Shown: positions 26,304-35,405 of the stretch, piece after piece
Layout of the letters: each line of letters opens with the position of its first letter
Position numbering within the stretch: position 1 is the stretch's first letter
Origin: JAHEFU01 sp041395205
Lineage (GTDB): Bacteria; 4484-113; JAFGCY01
Assembly: GCA_041395205.1 (NCBI GenBank)
Contig: JAWLAZ010000003.1
Coordinates: 553,255 to 617,254 of the forward strand
Reading direction: 5' to 3'
DNA length: 64,000 bases
Translations under genes and position numbers: made by a program
The notes under the pieces: generated by a model
Seen by the model: the letters and a program-made list of their open reading frames with translations, nothing else
What the model was told of the DNA's origin: nothing
The model's database searches: none

Positions 26304-28958
26304 ATGGAAACGGGAACAAGCAAGATGAAGCAAGTGAAGAAGAGAAGCGGCAGGGGCCTGGCGGGATACAGCATGGTGCTGTGCCTGCTGATGCTCGGCG
26401 GCTGCGGCGGCAGTGATACTCTTGAGCAGGGTGCCGCCGGTCTGGCGCAGGACATTGCCAATGCTCCGCTGCGAAACACAGGATCCTTCGTGGACACCGA
26501 CTACGACGGGATCCCGGATGCAGTGGAGCGCACCCTGGGCACGGATCCCAATGCCATTGACACGGACATGGACGGCCTGACCGACCAGTACGAACTCTGG
26601 GGCGTGAACGGGATTCCCATCGGGCAGATGGGCAGCCTGACCGACCTCCCGGATGCCAATGGCAACGGTGTGATTGCGGCACTCGACCCGGTCGAGGTCC
26701 CCGGCGAGATCCTGCGCAGCGTGAGTGCGATCCAGACTGAGCGCATGCGCGTGGTCGATCCCTTCAAGAACAGCATTCCTAATGACCAGGATGGCGACGG
26801 CATCCCCTCCGACTACGAGCTGCATGGCTTCTACTACGAGATCGACCAGGCAACCGGTGAGGACTGGCTGGTGAAGTGGGATGGCGACTGGAAGAAGCCG
26901 CGCTACGTGACCGACCCCACCCAGTGGTCAACCGATGGCGACCCCTGGAGTGACTGGGAGGAAGCGACCAAGCGCAACATGGACCAGCGCGTCAAGCATC
27001 CGGGTGACCACCCCGACATTCCGGCCTATCCGGAAATCTACGCAGCCGTGACGGGCTACCGCATCGACCTCAACGATGACGTGGAGATCGAATCCAGCAA
27101 TGGCAATGCCTCTGAGAAGAGCTGGAGCGTGGAAAACCTGACCAAGGGCTGGGAGAACCAGGACCAGGCGAATGTCAGCGTGGATGTCTGGGGCCAGCTC
27201 AAGTTCGAGGCGGGAATCGTGGGCCTGAATGCTTCCGTTCCTCCCGGCGTGATCTCCAAGACCAGTCTCACGAACGAGATCGGCATCAAGGTCGGCGCTT
27301 CCTACGAGAAGACACTCACCAGCTACGGATCCAACAACTACACGAAGGACACCTCAGGGCTGAGCAGCACGGAGTGGGCAACGGCCCGTGCCATCAGCGG
27401 CAACAGCCTGCAGGCCGGCCGCCTGACCCTGAACATGAAGCTGGTGAACGTCGGGACGATGACCGCCAACAGCTCCAAGGTCTACTACAACGTCAAGGTT
27501 GGCAACACCACGATCAGCAAGCTGCTGGTGGAGTATCCCGGAGAGCTGGAAGCCAAGGCCGCCAACACCGTGGACTGGGTGGCCGCCACGGATGCCATCC
27601 CGAGCTTCGATGAGCCTGGTGGCCGGCCGATGTGGCTCTCGATCTACCAGCTGCAGGCCATCCAGAACGGCGCGCCGATCGTGATCGAGCCGGTGGAATT
27701 CGAGGCGGACACCCTGGTGGGTGTACCGGACCCCAACACCGGCCGGCGGGCCTTCATCAGCACCGGGCCCTGGACTCCCTATGAAGCGGCGATCCAGAAC
27801 GTCACGGCGCGCGTGCGTCTCGACTTCAATGAGGATCCACAGCTCAGCCAGCCGCTGTTCAGCGGTCTGCCGGCCCGCAAGGTTTCCGACGTGCGGGTCT
27901 TCGCCTACAACAACCGTGGCAACTACGTTGGCAGCCCGCCGGTGACGACGCTTGGCGATGCCTTCCTCTGGGCCTTCGACTTCAAGGAGGAGAGTGGCAA
28001 CATCATCCTCAGCATCGATGACCCCGTCTCCCACAATGTCTATGAATCCAGCCTGCTGGACTGGCAGTTCAACTTCGACAAGGGCATCTACGACGAACTG
28101 ATCAACGAGACCCCACAGTATTTCGTGAACGTGCTGGCCATGCCTCTGAAGCCTGGCAACCCGATAGAGCGGATCTACTCCGCCAAGGCTCCGCCGAGCG
28201 GCGCGCGGGCCAAGCCCACGATCTACTGGGCCACGATTGACCCGGCGGAGCGCGTCGTGCGTGCCTACAGCCGGGATGTGAGCGGAATCAAGGAAATGCG
28301 CTTCAAGCCGGATGACACCTATGAGGGAGAGGAAATGATCCTGCAGGCCAATCCTGCCGATCCCCGCTTCGCCTTCGCGTACACCTACGTGATTCCTTCG
28401 CAGTACCGCTGGAAGGGCACGGAGAAGGTGGTTGCCACCAATGGACGGGACATCAAGACTGAGCTCGCCATCCAGTTCGTCAGCAATGATCTGGGCCAGC
28501 TCGTGGACGAGGATCTCAGCTACCTGGGCTGGCAGCCCTTCGGGATTGCCGGCGAGCAGAACACGGTTGGCTTCAACTTCGACGGCGAGTCAGTGGGCTT
28601 TACTCCCTTCGATGTGGAGCTGCACCAGTACCGCGATTCCGGCGGAGTGCTGCAGGCGGAGATCAATGCGTTGAATGGTGCAGGGATCTACGAGATCGGC
28701 GTGGTCGCCGACCTGGACCAGCTCGAGTACAACTACCTGCGCAAGCGGCCGTACATAGACAGCGGCAATGCCCTGCTGCCTCTGGCCGTACCGCTCAGTG
28801 ATCCACTGTTCCCCGTTGCGGATCCGCTCTATCACACCGTCTACGCGATCCGCAGCAAGGAAGGCCGGGTAGCGGTGTTTGCACCGCAGCTCACGGAGCG
28901 CAATGCCTCCGAGAACTACATCAGCGCCGTGCTCTGGCGTGTCTATGAGGGGCTCTAG
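26304..28958 (+). CDS. Lipoprotein resembling binary-toxin B component / anthrax protective antigen (copy 1)
   Basis: An 884-residue predicted lipoprotein (lipobox L-G-G-C, Cys34). Two calcium-loop repeats (TDYDGIPDAVE and TDMDGLTDQYE) are followed by a third, DQDGDGIPSDYELHGFYYEID, then QWSTDGDPWSDWEEATKR (208-224) and HPDIPAYPEIY. This order and spacing match protective antigen (calcium-site motif, W-S-T-x-x-D-P-Y-S-D, H-P-x-x-A-A-Y-P). Further matches are TEWATARAISGNSLQAGRL, KLVNVGT (the V-N-T-G block), and a Phe435 just before a P-M-W-L-S-I-Y-Q-L block, near the phi-clamp Phe427 of protective antigen; TTLGDAFLWAFDF matches the T-L-K-E-A-L-K-I-A-F block. The C-terminal 250 residues are unlike the toxin receptor domain. 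It likely oligomerises as a membrane pore or translocation channel. Start 26304 (an in-frame ATG at 26325 is also possible). Confidence 0.75.
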   Translation: METGTSKMKQVKKRSGRGLAGYSMVLCLLMLGGCGGSDTLEQGAAGLAQDIANAPLRNTGSFVDTDYDGIPDAVERTLGTDPNAIDTDMDGLTDQYELWGVNGIPIGQMGSLTDLPDANGNGVIAALDPVEVPGEILRSVSAIQTERMRVVDPFKNSIPNDQDGDGIPSDYELHGFYYEIDQATGEDWLVKWDGDWKKPRYVTDPTQWSTDGDPWSDWEEATKRNMDQRVKHPGDHPDIPAYPEIYAAVTGYRIDLNDDVEIESSNGNASEKSWSVENLTKGWENQDQANVSVDVWGQLKFEAGIVGLNASVPPGVISKTSLTNEIGIKVGASYEKTLTSYGSNNYTKDTSGLSSTEWATARAISGNSLQAGRLTLNMKLVNVGTMTANSSKVYYNVKVGNTTISKLLVEYPGELEAKAANTVDWVAATDAIPSFDEPGGRPMWLSIYQLQAIQNGAPIVIEPVEFEADTLVGVPDPNTGRRAFISTGPWTPYEAAIQNVTARVRLDFNEDPQLSQPLFSGLPARKVSDVRVFAYNNRGNYVGSPPVTTLGDAFLWAFDFKEESGNIILSIDDPVSHNVYESSLLDWQFNFDKGIYDELINETPQYFVNVLAMPLKPGNPIERIYSAKAPPSGARAKPTIYWATIDPAERVVRAYSRDVSGIKEMRFKPDDTYEGEEMILQANPADPRFAFAYTYVIPSQYRWKGTEKVVATNGRDIKTELAIQFVSNDLGQLVDEDLSYLGWQPFGIAGEQNTVGFNFDGESVGFTPFDVELHQYRDSGGVLQAEINALNGAGIYEIGVVADLDQLEYNYLRKRPYIDSGNALLPLAVPLSDPLFPVADPLYHTVYAIRSKEGRVAVFAPQLTERNASENYISAVLWRVYEGL

Positions 28959-28959
28959 C

Positions 28960-31557
28960 ATGAAGCGCAATAAGATTGACAACAGACGTCATCTGCGTCT
29001 GCTCGGGATCGGGATCCTGCTGGCGGCACTGGCCGGCTGCGGCGGTTCCGGAACGGAGGTGCCCTCCCCTGCCGGAGCTGACGCACCGCTGATCAGCAAC
29101 CCGGGACCGGACCGCGTGATCGGCACGCTGGATGACAGCGACTTTGATGGCATTCCGGACAGTGTCGAGCTGCTGGTCGGCACGGACCCGCAGAGCATCG
29201 ACAGCGATGGCGACGGTCTGACTGACCATTACGAGCTGTGGGGTGTGAGCGGCCTGCCCGTCGGTACGATCGGCAGTCTGGACAGCCTGCCTGATGCGGA
29301 TGGCGACGGACTGAACAGTGCACTGGACCGCAATGAAGCCGGCGGCAAGGTCCTGAAGAGCACTTCCGCCATCGGCCTGGACCGGATCCGTGTGCCGTAC
29401 CCGGATATTGACCCCCAGCCCGAGAATGACCTTGATGACGACTGGATCCCCAGTGACTTCGAGCTCGAGGGCTTCTACTATGAACTGGATCCCGCCACCG
29501 GTGAGGACTGGTTCGTGAAGTGGGATGGCGACATCTCCAAGCCCTACGCCAAGACGGATCCCACCAAGTGGAGCACTGATGGCGACCCCTGGAGCGACTG
29601 GGAGGAAAGCACGAAGATCAACCTTGACCAGCGCGTCAAGGCGCCGGGCGACCACCCGGACATCCCGGCCTACCCTGAGATCTTCGTGGCACTGCGCGAC
29701 TTCACGGTGGAACTCAACCAGGACACCACCATCACAGACAACGAAGGCGGCAGTGCGGAGAATTCCTGGTCCACGACCGTTGCCAGCGTGGATAAGACCA
29801 CCGGGGTGATCGGCGGCGGAGCCAGCCTGTCGGTCTTCGGTTCCATCGGCACACTCGCCGGTTTCGGGGCGCGGCTGGAGGGTAACTTCCATGCCGGTCT
29901 GACCGCCTACCAGAGCGGGATGATCACGGAAAACAAGAGCGGCATCGAGAACCGCAACTGGAGCAAGGCCACCGCCACGAGCCAGAACACCCTGGAGGTT
30001 GCCAAGCTCACGGCCAGGCTGAATGTCGTCAATACGGGAACCCTGCCGGCCACCAACCCGCACATCTTCTGCAACCTGCTGCTGGGCGGCGTGCCCTTCA
30101 CGAATTTCCAGATCAACTACCTCGGCGAGCTCAAGCCCCAGACGGATACCCCGGTGGAGATCCAGCTGCTCGGGGACGGCTTCGTCTCCGAAGGCCAGCC
30201 CACCGGTGCTCCGATCATGCTCTCACTCAATCAGCTGCGCAGCATCCAGAGCGGCGCGGAGATCGGCGTGGAAGTCGTGGACTTCGAGGCTGAGACCCTG
30301 GTCTGGGAGGCTGATCCGGATACCGGCCGCCGCCTGTACATCAACCTCGGCGACTGGTCGCCCTACAAGTCGGCAATCAAGAACACCAGCGGCCGCATCA
30401 TGCTGGACTTCAATGCCCAGCCCTCGCTGTCAACGCCGCTCTACAACGGCCTGCCCGCCAAGAAGGTACCCGACTATCGCGTCTTCGGTTATGACAATAC
30501 CGGGATCTACACAGGCAGCCCGCCCCGCGTGCGGCTGGGAGATGCCTTCGCCTGGGCCTTCAATGCCCGGGACAATGCCGAGACCCAGGACGTGACCGTG
30601 AGCTTCCTGGATCCGATCAGCAGGCAGAAATTCGTTTCCAGCATCTATGGCTGGACCTTCAGCTTTGACCAGCGCCTGCAGAATGACGTGATCAACCAGG
30701 TCACACCGGTGAGCAACCTGTTTGATTTCCCGATCCGGCCCGGCAATCCATATGAATACGCCTATATCTGCACGGCGCCGCCCCCTTCACAGTATGAGAA
30801 GCCGCGCATCTACTGGGCCAGCCTGGACCTGGATGCGCGCAAGGTGCGGGCCTACAGCGTGGACGTGCGCGGCATCAAGGAGATGCGCTTCCAGCCCAAG
30901 GATGGCTACGTCGGCGAGAAGATGAACTTCGGCATCAACCCCGATGACCCGGAGTCGATCTTCTTCTACAGTTACGACATCCCGCCGCAGTACAAGTGGA
31001 CCGGCCTGGAGCAGGTCACGGCTGTCAACAACGCAGGCGAGGTCACGGTGCTGCCGATCACGATCGCCGGCAACCTGCTGGGCCGCGAGGAGGCCAGTGG
31101 CCACCTGCTGTTCTCCTACCAGCCACTCTCCGCACAGCACACCAGCCAGCGCGGCATCAACTTCGAGGTGGACTCCGATGACGATGCGGTCAGTGAGCCC
31201 TTTGACATCGTGCTGACGCACAGCCGGGCCAACCCCGGTGACCCGCTTGTGGCAACGCTTGCCGTTGACAACGGTGCCGGTCTCTATGAAATGGGAGTCG
31301 TTGCTGATCCGCTGGGGATCGAATACAACTACCTGCGCAAGCGTCCCTTCCAGTTTGACGGCAGCCCGGCCCTGCCGATGCAGGTCCCGCTCACGGCTCC
31401 GCTGTTCCCTGTCTCAGACCCCAGCTGGAACTATGTCTACGCCGTGAACGGCAAGCTCGGCAGCGTGATCCTGCTGATTCCGGAGCTGACGTTCAGTGCC
31501 AGTACCTCCGAGTGGTACGTCAGCGGCATTGAATGGCACCGCTACGTCGGCATCTGA
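28960..31557 (+). CDS. Lipoprotein resembling binary-toxin B component / anthrax protective antigen (copy 2)
   Basis: An 865-residue lipoprotein (L-A-G-C, Cys27), paralogous to the preceding gene along its length. It keeps FDGIPDSVE, SDGDGLTDHYE, KWSTDGDPWSDWEES (203-217), DHPDIPAYPEI, a glycine/serine-rich stretch (residues about 255-330) where protective antigen has its membrane-inserting loop, NRNWSKATA, LNVVNTGTLPA (the best V-N-T-G-T match) and LGDGFVSE with Phe408 before APIMLSLNQL, near the phi-clamp position. The ATG at 28960 follows the upstream stop by one base and has GAGGGG eight bases before it. A longer frame from 28879 overlaps copy 1 and is rejected. Two adjacent copies suggest a hetero-oligomer. 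It is probably displayed on the cell envelope. Confidence 0.75.
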   Translation: MKRNKIDNRRHLRLLGIGILLAALAGCGGSGTEVPSPAGADAPLISNPGPDRVIGTLDDSDFDGIPDSVELLVGTDPQSIDSDGDGLTDHYELWGVSGLPVGTIGSLDSLPDADGDGLNSALDRNEAGGKVLKSTSAIGLDRIRVPYPDIDPQPENDLDDDWIPSDFELEGFYYELDPATGEDWFVKWDGDISKPYAKTDPTKWSTDGDPWSDWEESTKINLDQRVKAPGDHPDIPAYPEIFVALRDFTVELNQDTTITDNEGGSAENSWSTTVASVDKTTGVIGGGASLSVFGSIGTLAGFGARLEGNFHAGLTAYQSGMITENKSGIENRNWSKATATSQNTLEVAKLTARLNVVNTGTLPATNPHIFCNLLLGGVPFTNFQINYLGELKPQTDTPVEIQLLGDGFVSEGQPTGAPIMLSLNQLRSIQSGAEIGVEVVDFEAETLVWEADPDTGRRLYINLGDWSPYKSAIKNTSGRIMLDFNAQPSLSTPLYNGLPAKKVPDYRVFGYDNTGIYTGSPPRVRLGDAFAWAFNARDNAETQDVTVSFLDPISRQKFVSSIYGWTFSFDQRLQNDVINQVTPVSNLFDFPIRPGNPYEYAYICTAPPPSQYEKPRIYWASLDLDARKVRAYSVDVRGIKEMRFQPKDGYVGEKMNFGINPDDPESIFFYSYDIPPQYKWTGLEQVTAVNNAGEVTVLPITIAGNLLGREEASGHLLFSYQPLSAQHTSQRGINFEVDSDDDAVSEPFDIVLTHSRANPGDPLVATLAVDNGAGLYEMGVVADPLGIEYNYLRKRPFQFDGSPALPMQVPLTAPLFPVSDPSWNYVYAVNGKLGSVILLIPELTFSASTSEWYVSGIEWHRYVGI

Positions 31558-31582
31558 GCCGAGCGCAAGTTCGCTGACAACG

Positions 31583-31623
31583 GGCGGAACCGTCGCGCCA
31601 CTTCCAGGCCTGCCGGTTCCGCC
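31583..31623. repeat. Inverted repeat between convergent genes
   Basis: GGCGGAACC (31583-31591) and GGTTCCGCC (31615-31623) form a perfect 9-bp stem with a 23-nt loop in the 77-base gap between convergent lipoprotein genes. It may act as a two-way terminator, although no T-run follows. Confidence 0.45.
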
Positions 31624-31634
31624 TCGCTGCTTTC

Positions 31635-33785
31635 TCAGGGCGTGCGGAACAGCGAGAGCTGGTAGAAGGCATTGCCACCCTCATTGCGGTAGCAGCGCAG
31701 GCGGTATTCGCCGGGATCCAGGCTCAAGTCAATCCGCTCACGGTCAGTCACGGTCTCGCTGACGCCGAATAGCACCGTCCCGGTTGCGTCATAAAGCGCC
31801 AGCTCCAGATCCGCATCACGGTGGAAGAAGTCCATCCCGAAACTGTAGTCATCCGTGTCAAGAATCGTGAAGGCATACCAGTCCTCATCGTCCCCATCCG
31901 TCCCGCCGGGACCGAGGTTGCCCCAGATCCCGGGCAGGATCCCACTCGTCACGCTGCCGAGATCATCCGCCTGAGCAGCGCTGTCGTTGTTCTCACTTTC
32001 GTCGAGTGACAATTCCGTGATCTGCAGGGCCAGGCTGTAGTCGTAATCCAGCCCGGTGACGGTATGTTCATTGAGCACCTGCAGGTAGAACACACCTGCG
32101 CCTTTCAGGCCCCGGCTGAGCTGCTTGATACTCTCCAGATTGCTCATTTCGGCAATGCTCAGTGTCCCTTCAACATCCACGACCCGCACTCGCAGGATCG
32201 GGTCCAGCCCCGTGACTTCCGCAGTCAGATCCAGCTGGCAACCCTGCGGCACCTCGAAGGACCACCAGTCGCTCTGGTCACCGCTGTAGCCGCCGCTGCC
32301 GACGCTGCCCGCCACACTGAGCGGGGCGGCATCGAGGATCAGCAGTCCGATGGGGCTGGCCAGCTCAGCTGACTGGTTGGGTTCAATCTCATCGTAGTCA
32401 TCAGTCAGCTCCAGCGGCAGGCTCACCTGGCCCTTCAGCCCGATGGCATCGGTCACGCGCAGGCCCACACTGACCTGACCCGGTTCATCGAAACTGACAG
32501 TGAACTCTGGCACGGGGCCGCTGTCCACATCAAACTCCCCGTCACCGTCGAGATCCCATTCATATTTCACAATCGTGCTGAACTCACTGAAGCTGCTGCG
32601 GCCGTCCAGCAGGATGCTGACCGGCACCTCACCACCGGGAGGATCGGCCTCAATTCTGGCAACCGGCGCCGTTCCCACGGTGATCACCTGCCCGGCGATG
32701 GCCGTCCGGCCCGCGTCGTCCGTGGCCCGCAGCCGCGCGATGTAGACACCGCTCGCGGTATATGTGAAGTCCGCCTCAGTCCCGGTCCCGGTCTCCAGCT
32801 CCCAGCTGCCGTCGCCATCCAGATCCCATTCATGATTGACGATGCTGCCCAGCGGAGCAGCTTCCGTAATTGCGCTGAAATGCACCGGCAGGGGAATCAA
32901 TCCATCCGTCGGATCCGCCGTCATTTCCGCGAGAGGAAAACCGGGCTCATTGCCGAACACGGCAAGTGCGGCATTGCTGTCCGGTCCCTGGGAGGATGCT
33001 GCGCTGTCCAGCGGGCGGACCACGTACTCCCAGAGCACACCCCGATCCTCGACGTTCAGCGGATCGTTGTACTGCAGCACCAGCGGACGCCCCGGGCCCG
33101 GACTGCCGATCTGCAGCGCTCCGACCTGGTTGTAATTCTCCGTACCCTGCTCACGCCGGAAGATGCCATAGCTGTCCGCTACCGCATTGAAGGCGACGGC
33201 AATCGGCGTGATGTCACTGAGGTTCACGATGCCGTTGTGGTCACCATCCACGGCAGCGATGCGCCAGTTGGCAGCCCCACTGCCCGGATCCGGCAACTCC
33301 GTGGGACCCACGCCCCCATCCGCGAGAGGCTGGCCGGAGGGCCAGAAGTTGATGCCGCCATGGCTCTCCGGCTCGTCGTAGAGTGCCTGTCGCTGCCAGA
33401 ACTGGGCCAGCGGAGTCAGATCTGAGACATTCACCTGGCCGTTCTGGTCATAGTCCCCGACATTGCGATAGGTCCAGATCAGATCGACGGACTCCGCCTC
33501 GTCATCTTCATCAGCATCAATCAGACTGGCTCGCAGGTCAAAGACCGCCCCGCCATTGCCTGGAGCTGCAGCAGGAGTCCGCTGCGGATCCTTTCCCAGC
33601 CGTTGCAGCTCGGCTTCCAGCAGCTGGGCCAGCATGGCCTCGGAAGGTACTTGTCCCGGTTCAACATAGACCTGACCCGGTAGAGCGGACTGAGGCTGGA
33701 ATTCCTGCAGATCCCGGGCAGCACCACAGCTTCCAATGAAACTGAAGGCGGCGGCACTGAGCAGTAGATTGAGCTTTTTCGACAC
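31635..33785 (-). CDS. Lipoprotein: dockerin-like, PKD and PPC domains
   Basis: A 716-residue predicted lipoprotein (lipobox I-G-S-C). The architecture is a shorter version of the product at 21199: conserved stalk (LEAELQRLGKDPQRT), split dockerin-like module (GDYDQNGQVNVSDLTPLA and VDGDHNGIVNLSDITPIA with the SHGGINFWPSGQ insert), two PKD domains (VNHEWDLDGDGSWEL and VKYEWDLDGDGEFDV), then two PPC domains (DQSDWWSFEV and DDEDWYAFTI). The start is a GTG at 33785 with TAAGAG almost touching it, so the N-terminus is not certain. It converges on the protective-antigen-like gene pair and diverges from the PTS operon. Role inferred: cell-surface binding protein. Confidence 0.83.
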   Translation of the reverse strand: MSKKLNLLLSAAAFSFIGSCGAARDLQEFQPQSALPGQVYVEPGQVPSEAMLAQLLEAELQRLGKDPQRTPAAAPGNGGAVFDLRASLIDADEDDEAESVDLIWTYRNVGDYDQNGQVNVSDLTPLAQFWQRQALYDEPESHGGINFWPSGQPLADGGVGPTELPDPGSGAANWRIAAVDGDHNGIVNLSDITPIAVAFNAVADSYGIFRREQGTENYNQVGALQIGSPGPGRPLVLQYNDPLNVEDRGVLWEYVVRPLDSAASSQGPDSNAALAVFGNEPGFPLAEMTADPTDGLIPLPVHFSAITEAAPLGSIVNHEWDLDGDGSWELETGTGTEADFTYTASGVYIARLRATDDAGRTAIAGQVITVGTAPVARIEADPPGGEVPVSILLDGRSSFSEFSTIVKYEWDLDGDGEFDVDSGPVPEFTVSFDEPGQVSVGLRVTDAIGLKGQVSLPLELTDDYDEIEPNQSAELASPIGLLILDAAPLSVAGSVGSGGYSGDQSDWWSFEVPQGCQLDLTAEVTGLDPILRVRVVDVEGTLSIAEMSNLESIKQLSRGLKGAGVFYLQVLNEHTVTGLDYDYSLALQITELSLDESENNDSAAQADDLGSVTSGILPGIWGNLGPGGTDGDDEDWYAFTILDTDDYSFGMDFFHRDADLELALYDATGTVLFGVSETVTDRERIDLSLDPGEYRLRCYRNEGGNAFYQLSLFRTP

Positions 33786-33964
33786 CTCTTAATGTTACAG
33801 CAGCACGCTCCGTCAGCAGATCCGGCACTCTTTCTGACACTTAGTCCCCGAACGGTACAGCAGCGTAGTCAGCACTTCACAGAAATCAGCGGTGGTGGCA
33901 CAATAGTCCGCACGGGCCTGCCTGGCTGGTGGCAGCGCCCCCTACAAGGACCTCGGGAGCTTCA

Positions 33965-35080
33965 ATGTCTGACAATCCTGTCAAGCAGAGTCTCATGAAA
34001 CTGCGCCAGTATCTGCTGACCGGCGTTTCCTATGCAATCCCCTTCGTGGCCGCGGGCGGAATCCTGATCGCCCTGGCCCTGGCCTTCGCCCCCAAGGGCG
34101 AGAACAATGCCCCGGATCCATCCGGGAACTTCTACCTGAGCATGATTCTGAACATCGGCGTGGCGGCGTTCTCACTGCTGCTCCCCGTGATCGGCGGATA
34201 CATCGCCTATGCGATCGCCGGCCGGCCGGGACTGGTACCCGGCTTCGTGGGCGGCTTTCTGTGTGGACACATTCCCGTTGCCAATCCCGTTCCTGAAGGT
34301 CCAACTGAGGTGAGCACTGGCTTCCTCGGTGCTCTGGTGATCGGACTGCTCGCCGGCTGGATCGTCAACCAGCTCAAGAAGATCCCGGCCGGCAGGATCC
34401 TCAAGCCGATCATGCCGATTCTGGTCATCCCCATCCTTTCCTCGGTCTTTGTCGGCGTGCTGGTTCTGATGGTGATCGGCAATCCGATTGCCAACATGAT
34501 GCTGTCCCTCAGCGGCTGGCTGGAATCGATGGGTACCGGCAACCAGGTGGTGCTGGCCATGATCCTCGGGGCGATGATCGCCTTCGACATGGGCGGACCA
34601 GTCAACAAGGCGGCATTCTTCTTCGGTGCGGGCATGATCCAGCAGGGGAACTTCGCCATCATGGGCGCCTGCGCCGCTGCAATCTGCACCCCACCCCTCG
34701 GTATGGGACTGGCCACGGTGCTGCGGCGCAGTCTCTGGAACGAGGAAGAGCGCGAGGCCGGAATCGCCGGACTGGCAATGGGCATGATCGGCATCACGGA
34801 AGGTGCAATTCCCTTCGCCGCTGCTGACCCGCTCAAGGTCATTCCCTCAATCATTGTCGGTTCCATGACGGCAGCCACGATCGCCATGCTCGGTGGCGTG
34901 GGAAATCATGCTCCCCACGGTGGTCCGATTGTGCTGCCGGTGGTTGACAACAAGCTCATGTATATCATCGCGATCATCGTCGGGACATTCGTGACCGCGC
35001 TGATGATCAACACGCTCAAGGCGATTTCACAGCGCAATGCGAAGCAGGAAGAGAAGCAGGCCGCTCCGGCGGCCAACTAG
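33965..35080 (+). CDS. PTS fructose-family permease, EIIC subunit
   Basis: A 371-residue integral membrane protein of the fructose-mannitol PTS EIIC family. It shows repeated membrane helices and family motifs: YLLTGVSYAIPFVAAGGI, FVGGFLCGH, FDMGGPVNKAAF, and GMIGITEGAIPFAAADP (the G-I-T-E-G-A-I-P-F sugar-site signature). It imports a sugar while EIIB phosphorylates it. The ATG at 33965 follows GGGAG by 6 nt. Upstream in-frame codons are unsupported. It leads a tight four-gene operon with EIIB, an HPr-EI-EIIA fusion and a secreted alpha-mannosidase, so mannose or a mannoside is a likely substrate in addition to, or instead of, fructose. Confidence 0.92.
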   Translation: MSDNPVKQSLMKLRQYLLTGVSYAIPFVAAGGILIALALAFAPKGENNAPDPSGNFYLSMILNIGVAAFSLLLPVIGGYIAYAIAGRPGLVPGFVGGFLCGHIPVANPVPEGPTEVSTGFLGALVIGLLAGWIVNQLKKIPAGRILKPIMPILVIPILSSVFVGVLVLMVIGNPIANMMLSLSGWLESMGTGNQVVLAMILGAMIAFDMGGPVNKAAFFFGAGMIQQGNFAIMGACAAAICTPPLGMGLATVLRRSLWNEEEREAGIAGLAMGMIGITEGAIPFAAADPLKVIPSIIVGSMTAATIAMLGGVGNHAPHGGPIVLPVVDNKLMYIIAIIVGTFVTALMINTLKAISQRNAKQEEKQAAPAAN

Positions 35081-35098
35081 GCAACAAGGAGGAAGGCA

Positions 35099-35398
35099 AT
35101 GAAGATCGTGGCGGTAACCGCATGTCCGACAGGCATCGCGCATACCTACATGGCTGCCGAGCAGCTGGAGAAGACCGGTCGTGAGCTGGGACATGAGGTG
35201 AAGGTGGAGACCCAGGGGGCGATGGGCATCGAGAATGAACTGAGTGCGGCGGAGATCTCCGCGGCGGAATGCGTGATCCTCGCCGTTGACATAGAGATCG
35301 AGCAGCGCGACCGCTTCAACGGGAAGCGCATCATTGAGGTGCCCGCGCAGCTGGCGATCAAGGACCCCCGCGCCATCTACGCCAGGCTGGACGGCTGA
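35099..35398 (+). CDS. PTS fructose-family EIIB subunit
   Basis: A 99-residue cytoplasmic EIIB domain encoded as a separate protein. The phosphocysteine is Cys9 in VTACPTGIAHTYMAAE, the fructose-type EIIB signature. It takes phosphate from EIIA (fused at the end of the next gene product) and gives it to the sugar carried by EIIC. A strong SD (AAGGAGG) lies just before the ATG at 35099. It is 18 bases after EIIC and 7 before the fusion gene. Confidence 0.93.
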   Translation: MKIVAVTACPTGIAHTYMAAEQLEKTGRELGHEVKVETQGAMGIENELSAAEISAAECVILAVDIEIEQRDRFNGKRIIEVPAQLAIKDPRAIYARLDG

Positions 35399-35405
35399 TC
35401 CGTCC

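Noticed and set aside
28879..28959. Longer N-terminus for PA-like copy 2
   Set aside because: It would overlap the end of copy 1, has no SD and no signal peptide. The ATG at 28960 has GAGGGG and leads directly into the signal and lipobox.
26304..31557. Reading the calcium motifs as simple thrombospondin type 3 repeats
   Set aside because: Such repeats alone do not explain the W-S-T-x-x-D-P-W-S-D, V-N-x-G and A-F-L/A-W-A-F-D/N blocks, which occur in the order seen in binary-toxin B proteins.
31583..31623. Insertion-sequence end or attachment site
   Set aside because: The inverted repeat lies between two convergent stop codons with no transposase or target duplication. A termination structure is the simpler view.
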